64,000 nt of DNA from Ignelater luminosus (Eukaryota; Arthropoda; Insecta; Coleoptera; Elateridae). Below, piece after piece: positions 12,201 through 23,555 of this stretch. The notes below the pieces were generated by a model. It saw only the letters and a list, made by a program, of their open reading frames with translations, did not search any database and was not told the origin of the DNA. Within the stretch, counting starts at the first letter, position 1; each line of letters starts with the position of its first letter. The stretch is taken from the NCBI GenBank assembly GCA_011009095.1, contig VTPC01091269.1:259610-323609 (forward strand), given 5' to 3'. The translations under genes and the position numbers were made by a program.

Positions 12201-15005
12201 TATTATGTAAATAAGTACCTTATTAATTGAACTGACAAATCCACTTTAAAGCCTGATGCAAAAGAGAGAGATTTTGTTAGAACCGACGTATCGTCAGATA
12301 ATACATATGGATAGTTTGCAGGCAGGCTAGGTGTCTTCTGTAGATTTCTGACCAGTGAAAGTCATTTCTCCTCATAGTAATGTTGCTTAGTGTACTTCAT
12401 TGTAAAACAGTAGCAGATCATATTTACTAATGCCGTCGATCAGTGTTATTGCTGCACATTACTATTATTATTATTGTTGTTATTATTTAATATGAATCCT
12501 AGTTGGTACAGACGTAAGTGTATTAAAGATTGCGGTGTCATTTAGTTATTTTTTAATTCAAAGCTTTTGTTTAAGGTTGACGATCACAAAACATAAAATA
12601 TAATTATTACTATTAGCATTCTTAGGTTCAGCTTATCATTGTTTACTTACCTGAATAATGCCTTTTTGTAAATACAGTGAGTGTTAAATGTATTATCTCT
12701 TATTTTAAATTGTTAATAACTTTTTAACAATGTAACACTTAACAGTAACAAAAATAACAAGTTAATTAGCCAGAAGCAAAATTCGACGTAACACACGTCT
12801 TTCACACTGTCAAAATTCAATTGTTTATTATCCATAACAAATCTCCAAAATTTACCACAGTAACCGATATTAACCACTTCTTATTTGTTTCACTTTATGG
12901 AATGTCGTATTCACTTCCCAAGGTAGCCGACCGGATCTAGTCCGCTGTAATCTAAATTAAAATTTATGTATTACACATAATCATTTCGACAAAAATCCGG
13001 TTTTTCGTCATATAATAATTTGTTTTTCATATTTTGCATCAAGGATGTGCAAGGTTAGGTGTTATTCTGAAAATAGTAAAATATTTGTGGAATTTTTATA
13101 TGACAAGTACGTCTACATTTTTATACATCATAAACTGCATATTTTTCTGTACAACTGACGATATTTTCTAGTAAACATTAACCAGCACTGGGTTTGGAAT
13201 TGCTAATGTATGAATCATCAGGTGTAAGAAGTTTATAAAAACACATATTTGGTGTCTAGCTAACACCAACACGCTACTAACTACACTAAATGTTCAACTA
13301 TTACAGTTTTCTGGACAATAAATTTTACTTTATTTATTAAAACTAAACCCGGCTCTGTTTAATATTCTATTATAAAGTTTCCAGGCTATAAATATTTCTT
13401 GTCGTTATTTTACGTTCAAGTCAGGATAAAAGCGTTTAAAAGGATGGATTGAATATATTACAGACGAATTGATTATTTTAATTAGAAAATTAAGTGTCAG
13501 ACTGAAAGTGTTGGCTCAACGAAAAATGTCAACCACCTCTTGCAAGTAAAGTTGTCAGCACATCCCCGATTGCAGCGCCTGGGTTATTAAATTTTGGCCA
13601 ATTGCCAAAGCGGATAAAAATATGAAGACGATGACAGCGCAGGAGGGACCAATTAGATTTGAATGAAGCACTTGTTTACATAATATTCTCCTAAAGAACT
13701 AAACAAAGTACTGAATCAGATAACTGATTGGAAAAGGAATCTGATAATGAGTAGGTTTGTCATTAATTCTAGAGATATGGGTGCATCTTCAAGACAGCTA
13801 GTGCAGAGAAAACGTTTAAAATGCAAATGAGTTGCCTTCATATCTATGCAGACAATCTAAATATCTATATCTATCTATTAAAGGTTTGGTATCAATTTTG
13901 CAGTCCCACTTTCTATTGCGAGCGAAGAAGTCGAGAATATACGATATACCGAACTGCTTTGGATGCTGCTAAGTTTGGAGTGTTTTTTCCAATTTTATGC
14001 AGTGAGATATTCTGAACGTATTTGAATGTAAATAAGGTTTATATGTCTTCTGTAAACAAATAATATATAAATAGTAAGTACTTGCTCACCTTTATATTAA
14101 AAGTGAACGCACTGGCTTAAACCATTTAACTTTCACCCGATATGTCAGAAAGAAAGTATTTAAATATTCATTATATTCAGCTCATTCCATTTTACAACAG
14201 ACAAGAAGAAAACAAATTTGAAATTTTATAATTTTCAATAAATGTGAAAATACCAAAACTTAAAGTAGAGAACTTTATTTTTTATTTTAAATGTAAAATA
14301 ATTCCTTAAACTTTGCTACGAATGTGAACTTCTAACAAGTTAAGATTATGTAAAATCTTCAGAAAATTCCAAGTCCCACAAACACATCGCTGAATTAAAT
14401 ATTTGATTCTTGGACTAATGCAATTTACACAATCGTATAAAGTAAATGGGTCGTGAATCAACTGAATTTTATAGTGAAAAATAAAAAATTAAAAAGGACA
14501 AAATGTATTTTGCACACACAAAGTCTCCTTCCCGTACAAAAGCAATTAAATGCCCTTCTCATTCAGCCCTAAGACCTACTTAGTTACACGGCATCGTTTC
14601 AGTAACTTAGGGGATGTCTAGCGTAGAAAATGGCGAACGAGAATTGAAAATTGTAGACAAGAAAGCGACAAAGGGGTATTTGTGAAGAAACACGCAAAAG
14701 CAAAATTGGAAAAAAGATATACCCTATGTGGTGCACATAACGCGCTCTACCTAAAATGAGCAATTATTCCTCCTTTATTTAACTCTCGAGACCTACGAAC
14801 ATCAATTAAGTTTTCCATCACAAAAACCACCCAAAAAATATGAAGAATGATAACGGCATTTTACACGCAGTCGTATATTATTACACATACTCGTACACTT
14901 ACAAGAAAAGATCTTTCTAATTTTGATGAATATTGTATGTAATAAAAATGCAACATTCAAAATTTAAGAAACAAATACCTCCAATTTACCAGAACATGAG
15001 GATTA
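9276..15005. other. No gene recognised; AT-rich
   Basis: No open frame here shows a recognisable domain. A single element-like end occurs at 10914 (TACAGGGTGTTGAAG) without a visible partner. A short imperfect ATT/GTT microsatellite lies near 12462..12490. The region is on the downstream side of the plexin exon and could be intronic. Confidence 0.4.
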
Positions 15006-15537
15006 TACAGTGTGAGTCAGGAGATTTGTCTTATTGTGAACACATAACTAATCAGTAATCTTTAATTATTATATTTGGATTTTTACATTCTGACCAAGTT
15101 CAACTGTTTATAGAATTATAATCGTTAAGACGACTATCACCATAATATTGGGGCAGACTTCATCAATTTGAAAACTAGAAGCATCCCATCTATGCCATCT
15201 AAATTTTCTTTCTGTTCTAAAGCACGTAACACAGAAAGATAATGGTTCACCTTTTTTGTTCATTTCTCCTTTTAACGTAAAACAGGGTAGAATCTAAAAA
15301 GGTGATAAATGAGATAAACAGAATACTTTCAGCTTTCAAAGAGATGAAAAACTTATATTGTTTCATTTGAAAAGAAAAAGTTAAGTATGGTTATCTTGAC
15401 AAATACCACTGTACTAACAGTTGAACACACCAACGTGTAGAAGTTGTGTTTGACAACAATTCAGCAAACTTTCACGATAATATATCTTATAATGCTTTCA
15501 CAATTAAGAAAAAGCGAATGTCTTGACACACCCTGTA
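15006..15537. mobile_element. Candidate MITE with imperfect terminal inverted repeats
   Basis: The left end TACAGTGTGAGTCAGGAGATTT and the reverse complement of the right end, TACAGGGTGTGTCAAGACATTC, agree at about 17 of 22 positions. Both begin at a TA dinucleotide. The 530-bp interior has no coding capacity. The match is short, so it could be two unrelated ends of the same style. Confidence 0.42.
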
Positions 15538-16329
15538 GCATACCTTCAAACGATAAAAATAGTAATATATCACACAAGAATCTTATAACTATCGTATGAT
15601 TACTTTTTTACTTTCTCATACAGGATGTTTTTTACTAATCGGAATGCAGTTTGACAAAATACAGTGTGTTCACATTTCGATGCTCACTATTGGGATCTCA
15701 GAAATTGTAAGAGATACGAAGTCGGTTAAATTAGAAAAGATTTGGCTATTTTGGAGATCAGTTTACTTATGCTTTTGTTTTTTCAAATTTCAATTTGCTA
15801 AAAACGAAATTATCTTTTTTCTTGTAAATGAAATATCTCAGGAACGAGCAAAGATATAAAAGAACGGCAAAGAGGGTGTTTAAGAGAATTTACTCCAAAA
15901 CACAAAAAAATTATTTACGCAATTGTGTTTTGTTTTACTTCGGCGGTGAAACGAAAATCCAAATTTTTTCTAATGGAACGCCTACTTGATTTCCATATTA
16001 CTGAACTGCACGCTTTAAATGCTTTTCAGTGATACATGGTTTGACATAGCTATTCTTTTGTTTTACCGAGTTATGAAGTGAAAATCATTTTTCATCATAG
16101 GGTGCCATGACATCTAACACACAAAGTCGTAGAATTTAATCAAAGAAATTCATTTGTTATGCAAAAATTGCTAAAACAAAATAAATACGCTTTTGTGGGG
16201 CATTAGCTGCTTATTTGATGCTATCTGTGAATGCTCAGTAAAGTATCTTAAAAGCGTGTTTTGTTTTGGTTTGGCAGTTGTAATTTATCTGACAAAAATC
16301 AATGATTTTCATATGTTTAAAGCCATGGC
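15538..16329. other. No gene; repeat-like sequence upstream of a mariner
   Basis: At 15619 TA-CAGGATGTTTTTTACT looks like another element end. Related-looking stretches around 15930, 16075 and 16290 share TTTTGTTT(T) with GTGAAA and AAAAATC or AAATCAT words. Around 16100 and 16325 are TGCCATGACA and GCCATGGCAC. This suggests decayed nested repeats, but I could not resolve boundaries. Confidence 0.3.
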
Positions 16330-16407
16330 ACACTAAGTGGGAAATGCTTTTTATTAAAAAAAAATAAGATAATTTCTTCATTTAGTTATCTCAGAAATTT
16401 TGTGAAA

Positions 16408-17401
16408 ATGGACAAAATCGAGTATCGAGCTGTCATTAAATATTTGTTTTTGAAAGGCAATACGCCTTCGCAAATAAAAGATGAGTTGGATTCTGTGTAT
16501 GGGGACTCTGCACCATCATTTACCACAGTGAAATTTTGGGTTGCTGAATTTAAACGTGGCCGTAAGAGCTTGGGAGACGATGAACGTTCGGGACGTCCAA
16601 AAACTGCAACTACCGACGAAGACATCGCCAAAGTTCACCAAATGGTGCTAGACGACCGCCGAATTAAAATGAGAGAGATAGCAGAGGTTATGAACATGTC
16701 AAAAGAACGTGTTTGTCACATATTAAATCAACATTTAGGCATGAGAAAGCTGTCCGCGCGTTGGGTGCCGCGTTTGCTCACGTTAAGACCAAAAATGTGT
16801 TCGAATGAATATTTCCAACGCTCTTTTGGCGGAGTTTAGGCGAAATAAATCCGAGTTTTGGCGCCGATTAATTATTGTAGATGAAACTTGAATACACCAT
16901 TATACGCCCGAAACAAAACTACAGTCCAAACAGTGGACTGCAAAGGGGGAACCGGCTCCAAAAAAAAGCAAAAGCTGTTTTTTCGGCTGGGAAAGTGATG
17001 GCGACTGTTTTTTGGAATAGTCTTGGAGTTATTTTAATCGATTATCTTCAAAAAGGAAAAACCATTACAGGAGCATACTATGCATCATTACTTGACAAGT
17101 TGAAGGCAGAACTTGCGAAAAAACGGCCACATTTGCAGAAAAAGAAAATCCTGTTTCACCAAGACAACGCACCGTCTCACACCTCAGCGGTTGCCATGGC
17201 GAAAATCCACGAATTACGGTTTGAACTGCTTGACCATCCGCCTTACTCACCAGACAAAGATTTTCGTCAAATGAAGAGGCAATCACCTTCGTGAACAATT
17301 ATTTTGCAGAGAAAAACGCCGAGTACTATTTGGACGGGTTACAGAGATGGGAGCATCGCTGGGAGAAGTGTGTAGAATTACAAGGAGACTATGTTGAAAA
17401 A
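16408..17401 (+). pseudogene. Mariner transposase, dead copy
   Basis: Transposase of the mariner family, which moves by cut-and-paste into TA sites. The ATG (MDKIEYRAVIKYLFLKG) opens the paired helix-turn-helix DNA-binding region (VKFWVAEFKRGRKSLGDDER; ERVCHILNQHLGMRKLS), followed by WVPRLLT. The catalytic region keeps the first Asp (IVDET) and the second (HQDNAPSHTS). TGG is changed to a stop just after VDET. At least two frameshifts separate the domains: one before the EFRRNKSEFWRR segment and one near GEPAPKKAKA. A deletion after PPYSPD removes the LAPSD motif with the third catalytic Asp, and the frame is shifted there. The C-terminus (YYLDGLQRWEHRWEKCVELQ) ends in a normal stop. It is clearly inactive but still easy to align, so not very old. 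Confidence 0.9.
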
Positions 17402-17440
17402 TAAAAAAAAATGTGTAGAAAAAATGTCTTGTATCTTTGT

Positions 17441-17469
17441 CAGGTCGGAAACTTTTCAGACCACCCTCG
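17441..17469 (+). repeat. 3' terminal inverted repeat of the mariner
   Basis: CAGGTCGGAAACTTTTCAGA followed by CCACCCTCG immediately before TA. The reverse complement begins CGAGGGTGGTCTGAAAAG, a typical mariner end. Confidence 0.75.
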
Positions 17470-17654
17470 TACATGTCATAATCAAGAACACTTCATTAAA
17501 AGATGATACTGAGCCCATTGAAAGACAAATAATTTTGTCTAAAGTTTATCCTCAATTTAGTAGAAAAAAGAAGCTCGACTTGTATTGATCAAAATCGTGC
17601 CACTTGCCCTGATGAAGTAACAATTATGAAAATGCACGAAAATATCGTTTCTGA

Positions 17655-17681
17655 AATAATAATAATAATAATAATAATAAA
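17655..17681 (+). repeat. (AAT)n microsatellite
   Basis: Nine uninterrupted AAT units. Confidence 0.9.
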
Positions 17682-18161
17682 GAAAAGTTTCCAATTACAT
17701 AATCATAACAGAAGTTTCTTAACGGTTCCAAAACATAGCAAGCATATCTTCCAAAGATCATTCTCTTATTGTATTATTAAATACAATAGAATCATCATCA
17801 GGTATTAATGTACCTATTATTTAAAAAAAAGTATTAAAGACTTACTGGTTTCTGCTCAAATGCTCTAGAGATCTTCTATCTTGGTTAATAATTAGTATAA
17901 CTGAATTAGTTGACATGTTGTAATTGGTAGTTACTGTTATTTGTAGTAGACTCTTTACCGGTATAGCACTGAGTGTAATATTCAGTTATCTATCATCATA
18001 GCTTATATGATACGCTTACAGTAATTATTATATTAGGAATATCTCCTTTGTAGGTTACGTGGAAGAGCAACGAGATACCGTAGGCATTAAACTGAACTTA
18101 GCCTACGATAATCAATAATTTTATGTTAATCTGTACAAACAAATAAAATAAAGACATAGTA

Positions 18162-18181
18162 GTAATAATAATAATAATAAT
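18162..18181 (+). repeat. (TAA)n microsatellite
   Basis: About six and a half uninterrupted TAA units. Confidence 0.85.
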
Positions 18182-19481
18182 TTTAATTACATTGTACTAG
18201 GAAACTAAAAAGCGTAATGGTTTTTGTAGCACAAATAGGTATTGAAACATTCTCAGATGTCCATTTCTCTTATTGTACATCTTTGTGGTCATTTTTAATT
18301 TTTTCTATTTTAAGATTTACCAAAAGCAAAAAGAAGAAAAAGGATAATTTGCATTTAATCTTTATTTTAATTCAATCAACGACGTGACACAAAAAATTCC
18401 GTTAACAATACCAAATATGCCTAGCGTTGCTATTTAAGAAATCCATTCCTTCGGAGATATCATCTTTCAAACATGCAAATAAAGTTTTCAAATTTTACTT
18501 TATAATTAATTTTCAATAAAACAAAAATTTCAAACTTTGTCGAATAAAATGCACCTACACAAAATCCTCTATTTTGCCATGCGAAGACAATGATATTCAG
18601 AAAACAATTTTATGTTTCACGGACAAAATCTACATGATATACGGAAAATTGCATAACTTTATATAAAAATAGTAAGAAATTGCAATCAATTAGAATTTTA
18701 CCGAATCGAACATATGGTCAATCCGCCGCGAGCTTCGCAACAAGGACGGTCGTTGTCATTCACAACCAGCATATACTTAGAAAGTTTGGGTGTAAATGAG
18801 GTCGAGTTATCAGACCGGGGGCGAATTCCGGTGCGGTCTCTCGGATCAAGAATTGCCCATTCCGCCTCAACGCCCTCATGTTCATACGAAAACCAGTCTG
18901 AAAATGTCATGTTTGACTTCCGAAGCTTATTGTTTGATAACTTTGTTTTAGTTTTCTATTATACTTTGAAGAAAAAAGCCAAAGAATTTTAGAGTTTCGG
19001 TAAACTAAAAGTCCCGTCTTAATGTCAACAACTAATGCCGATATTTTGAATGGTTCATTCATGTCGAACGAGTTATTTTAACAATCTCTTAAACACACAA
19101 GACTAATTGCAACATTTTTTATATTGCAGATTAATGATTATATATTTTAAAAGTAATTCGGTTGCGTGTTTCGAAGACGCGGAATGTAAGACGCGGTCAC
19201 ATGATGCGAAACGATGATCTTATGATTGTGGTAATGGAGACACCGTAAAATAAGAAAACCGGGAAATGAGATTTTACGATATCTAAGGAACGATAGTGGG
19301 ACATACTATTGCAGAATAAATGACATCCCCTAATTCAGAAATGCACGTGAGGAATTCGGCGCAAGACGTCAGTCAAGGGCTGGCATGGCAGGGTCCCGGC
19401 ACCTCGCGATCAATACCGGGGGCGGCAATGCCGCTTCGCCCCCATGGTGGTGCGCAGATGTAGTAACTGGTAAGTACTCAC

Positions 19482-20585
19482 CGTAGACACGCACTGATGG
19501 CTGGGAGAGATGAAGTCCAAGCCTCGCTGTCCGATGCCGTTGAAGCAGGTCTTGATATTCTGCATGAATTTTCTTCTAATAGCTTTCAGAGAGTAGACGC
19601 AAAGTGCCGAAAGGTCCGAAGGTCTATTACCTTGCACAGGATCACTTTCACTAAACACGGCAAAAAGAACATCGTCCTGCGCTGTGATTCCTAAGTCTCC
19701 AGCTAAGTCCGATCCCGCTTTACCTACGTATGCAGCTTGAACTAGATTGTATTTGCGACCACCCTGTGCTTCACTAATACAGTCCATCGGAATCTCGGTG
19801 TACGAATAATAGTTCTCATCGTCCTGGCACACTCTAACTAATTTAGTAATAAACTGACTGGAAGTCGTGTGTTTCATTTGAGTCGTCAGGAAGTAACTAA
19901 ACCGTTCAGAACTAAAACCGTATACATAGGTAATTGGATATCGTTCTCGCGCCAACGAATTAACAAACATTCTGGTGCCAGTTGTAACAGCGGTTTGCGC
20001 GATAGTAAACATTTTGTTCTTGTCCAGAGAGCGACTGCTGACCGCTGGTACTTCAGATCGATATGGAGATCCTAACGTAAACGTCACACCGACATACATT
20101 ACTTGAGAAACTGGTGGATTAGGAGGCCCAGGAGCAATAAACGCCACCGTTGATGCGGTAGCATTATTGGCGACGACCGCTTCTCGCACTTCTTGAGCAG
20201 CATCCGAGATGTTGTGGAGATTGCGAACGGAACATATCCCTTGAAAGAGACTTCCACAGGATATGAGACGAGTCGTGGTGTAATCGATCACTAGTGCTTT
20301 ATTTACATTATCGGTAAGCTTCTTATTAACGGAAGTCGTGCACTCCAAGACGGAACATTCATCAGAATCATATTCAGGGCCGGTCACTTCCGCAATGACG
20401 AGTTCCAATTCCGGAGATAATTGATAAAGGCGATTTACAGCTCCAATGTAAACACGGCCGGTGTTCTTGTCCACTACGAGATGATTAAAGCGTTCAACGG
20501 CGGGATCAGTAAATGTGCGAACGATGTCACTGGAAGCAGCGGCGACCGCCACGATCAAAAGTATGGTTAGAAGCGGCCGCTTCAT
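19482..20585 (-). CDS. PlexA: Plexin (PlexA-like), first coding exon: signal peptide plus most of the Sema domain
   Basis: This exon encodes the N-terminal 368 residues of a plexin, the transmembrane receptor for semaphorins in axon guidance. Residues 1-18 (MKRPLLTILLIVAVAAAS) form a typical signal peptide. The Sema beta-propeller follows, with plexin hallmarks: HLVVDKNTGRVYIGAVNRLYQ, TDNVNKALVIDY, SCGSLFQGIC, VMYVGVTF, YVYGFSSERFSYFLTTQ, YYSYTEIPMDC and SALCVYSLKAIRRKF. Conserved cysteine pairs and two possible N-glycosylation sites (HNIS, NNAT) are present. The reading frame is intact to codon 368 (QCVST), where TCTACG|GTGAGT is a good donor; the intron is phase 0. Known plexins continue here with the rest of blade 6-7, PSI and IPT domains, a membrane segment and a cytoplasmic GAP; none of these are seen in the window. 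ATG at 20585 is chosen because it opens the signal peptide; the upstream in-frame GTG is not a likely start. Assignment to plexin is firm; PlexA rather than PlexB is inferred from remembered insect sequences. Confidence 0.88.
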
Positions 20586-20622
20586 GATGGGAGCGGCGGA
20601 AAAGGAATTCACGTCATGGGCC
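20586..20622 (-). other. Plexin exon, 5' UTR part with 3' splice site
   Basis: Read on the minus strand, a pyrimidine/A-T tract ends in TTTACAG|GGCCCATG, a good 3' splice site just before position 20622. The plexin coding exon therefore seems to start inside the 5' UTR, which predicts at least one upstream non-coding exon at higher coordinates. I could not identify that exon or a promoter. Confidence 0.6.
20609..20617 (-). promoter_or_regulatory. Two-codon upstream ORF before the plexin start
   Basis: ATG ACG TGA lies just inside the predicted exon, 24 bases before the plexin ATG and in another frame. If the splice site at 20622/20623 is used, every transcript carries this minimal uORF, which could lower initiation or force reinitiation at the main start. 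The sequence is seen directly; a regulatory role is inference. Confidence 0.35.
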
Positions 20623-23555
20623 CTGTAAATATTTAAAAGACAAATTAGTTTAAATTTTTTAAAAAATGAGAAAAAAAGTTTGAATGACGAAGATTAAAGA
20701 GAACGTATTCTCTTATGCTTCGTACTAAAAATAATGTAAATTGGAATAATAACAATTAAAGCGTTATCAGTAGCCATCGGTCACGAAACCTAAAATATAA
20801 ACCTGCATGATCGCATGATCTAGTTCACCCGGAAAATTCGCTTCGGAATGACAGATTCAATTCAAAGGCGAAAATCACGAACAAACATAGAATACTGAAA
20901 TTCTCGAAAAATGCGACTTAGTAAGATAGCGAAGTTCAAGAATTCATTTTATTGGTATTTAGAACGTTTTCCGTGAATAAAAGGCATGTCCTAGATATAT
21001 TATTTATATTAACGCGATGCGATGTTTCACAAAAATTCCCGTTACTCTTTCTGTGAGGGCAATAATAGAATTGTATTATTAGTGCTGTGTTTCTTCAAGA
21101 TGAAATTGACTGAAAAACTAATTTGCTTTTCTTTGTTTACATTTTAATTAATTTTAATAAACAGTTAAGAGTGTAGGTGGTTTTTGTTTGAATACCACAA
21201 ACTCGAGATTAGCTACGTCTGATTGGCTAATTAATTAATATTGTTTGTATCTATTCCTTATCGCTACCAACGAAGGACTTTTTTGCTCTATATTTGTGAT
21301 TGCAAAAGAGAAGATAATTAGAAAGTGATTAAAAACTAATTACAGGTCATGGGAAGTTCTTTTTCATTTTTAGAATTAATTGAGTGTATAGTATATTCTC
21401 ATTTTTCAAGGTTCAAACTTTTTTAACCAACCTCTTTAATTAACACGATGATGTATATACGAATATGGCTCTCCAAATAAAACACTAGCATACTATGCTA
21501 TAATACCGAAGCGACCGCAATTGTTTCTTACAATTAGTAGATAATTGATAATGCCTAACGATAGTTCTAAACTCAATGAGTCGTGTTTCCATTTTATTAT
21601 ATACCATACGTGAAATTGTTCTTAGAATCTATTCGTTCTATCATCTATGGGTAACACCACGAGATAATGCGCAAGTTAAAAGTTTGTACATTCACTAGAA
21701 TTGGAGAGCTACACGCCAAAATTTAAAAAAGACTTTGTAATGCTGACTCACTCTATGAGTTGTATTTATGGTAAAAACATAGGAAAACTAATTAATAGTT
21801 TTTTTACATATTTAAAAAAAAGGTCGAAGCGTTTTCCCTATTTTACTTGCAAAAATTTTATACTTTTGTTTTAAAAATAGCTCGTAAGTGTACCTCACGA
21901 AAATAAAGCATGACTTAAAAATTCCCACGATAGAAAATGACTATGCGATCAAATTCCCATGTCGTCGAATCATATTTTCAACGGGATTTATCATCTACGT
22001 CAAGCATCCATACCTACAGGTTCTTTTCTGTTGTGCATCAGGTTTTGCGCGGAAGAAAGGATGGCAATGGAGAATTCCATATCAAGCGATTCGAAGTTAC
22101 AGCATTCTAGTCGGTACGGAACAAAAATATAGCAATTCATTCAAGATGGATACTAAACATGAAATTAAAAACAACTAATTTGTCGCCGTTTGATAAACTA
22201 ATTTGCAAATAGAAGGAAAACGGGAAAAATATAATCGAGTCAAATCTTAAATTTAATTAAATTAGAATGAGTTGAAGACAACAACTGACTGCTTTTTAAT
22301 TAAAAATATTAAAATGGCAATTTCTATTGGTAATTCTAACTTGTAACTTAAGCTATGTAGGTAGAATAATTATAGTTGTATGTTATACATTATAACATTT
22401 GATTTACTTTAACTCACTTTTATTGTTTATATTTTATTTTATCAATAGGTATTAATAACCTTTCCATTTTGTGAGAAATGGAAGTTAGAAAAAGAGTGCC
22501 TAGTAACAACCTCATGTACTTTTCGGTGCAAGTAGAGATATTAGCAAATGATGGTCAAACAAAAACAAGAGAAAGATTAGCGGCTAAAAATTCAGCAAAC
22601 AAATTTCGCTTGATCCACCATCGTTTATTCCTGATTGTATAAGATGTGATGAATATACAGGTCACTGTTCCATTTTGATGTCTTTTTTTCAGAAGAAATC
22701 ATTGTAGATTAATCAATATCATTTTCATTTTATAACCCAAGATGAGCAATATCAAAATCTAAACCTCTGTGCTCGATTTATTTCATACCGATTAACAGCA
22801 TATTACAAGAATTGAAGAACCATGACGTTCACAAAATTCATGAGTACGAAAGTGCGAGTTTCAAAGCCATAGATTCGAAAATCTATCACTAAGAAGTTCA
22901 ATTAGAAACATTTTTGACAAGCACCACCATTGCTAAAACCTATCTTGATGTTACTTATTTGGTTGCAAAATCCTCAAGGTCTTCTTCTGCATTATAGTAT
23001 TAAGTCACCTGATCAAGAAAGTGTATCTGGGACGCCAAAACAGATAAAACGCAGAAACAACTCAAGTTGCCGTTATCTCATAGAAAAGCAATTTTTAATT
23101 TCCAGATTCATTCTGCACCCTTCATTCCTTTTCCCAAAAATCCAATAAGATTGCTCTGGCAAAGATCAATTTGTGCAAGACAATGCTATCGAATAAAAAG
23201 TACTAGTTCTTGTTAGAAATAGGTTGTGAAAACAATTTTGCAACAAACGTCAAATAATAAAAAATCTCTCCGTATATTATGAACTGTATAATGGCAGCTA
23301 AACAGAGAAAATACCGACAGTATCGTAAAAGAACTGAAATTTCTGTTACTATAACTAGTAAGGAATGGTCCGTTTAAAATCTGACAGATTAAATTGTTAC
23401 AAAAAACTGAGAAAAAAACGTAAATGAATTAAAATTTTATTAATTCTTTTAATACTCTTTCTAACCTTTTTTCTTGATTCCCAACATAAGCTTTTGTACA
23501 ACATCATTCATACTTCTAGATGTCTGTCTCCATTTTATTCTAAATTATCGCATGT
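20623..23555. other. No gene recognised; upstream of the plexin coding exon
   Basis: This lies on the 5' side of the plexin coding exon and probably contains the start of its 5' UTR intron. No promoter or non-coding exon can be identified. A short plus-strand frame at 21888..22178 has no recognisable domain. Confidence 0.4.

Larger units (their letters stand above)
16330..17471 (+). mobile_element. Mariner transposon copy, 5' end apparently missing
   Basis: This is a copy of a mariner DNA transposon holding the transposase relic at 16408..17401. Its 3' terminal inverted repeat is clear: CAGGTCGGAAACTTTTCAGA followed by CCACCCTCG and a TA (17470..17471). I could not find the matching 5' repeat (expected to start CGAGGGTGGTCTGAAAAG) in the few hundred bases before the ORF, so the 5' end is probably deleted within the leader. 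The left boundary given is approximate. Confidence 0.75.
17472..19481. other. Probable first coding intron of plexin, proximal part
   Basis: Starting at the GTGAGT donor (19476..19481 on the minus strand), this stretch has no recognisable exon. It holds AAT microsatellites at 17655..17681 and 18162..18181. A GC-richer patch at 18700..18930 has open frames on both strands but no known domain. A second GC-richer patch lies at 19330..19460, next to the exon. Confidence 0.5.

Noticed and set aside
16386-16631. 81-codon minus-strand frame
   Set aside because: Antisense shadow of the mariner transposase.
20586-20612. In-frame GTG upstream start adding nine residues to plexin
   Set aside because: GTG is not a usual eukaryotic start, and the ATG at 20585 directly opens a perfect signal peptide.
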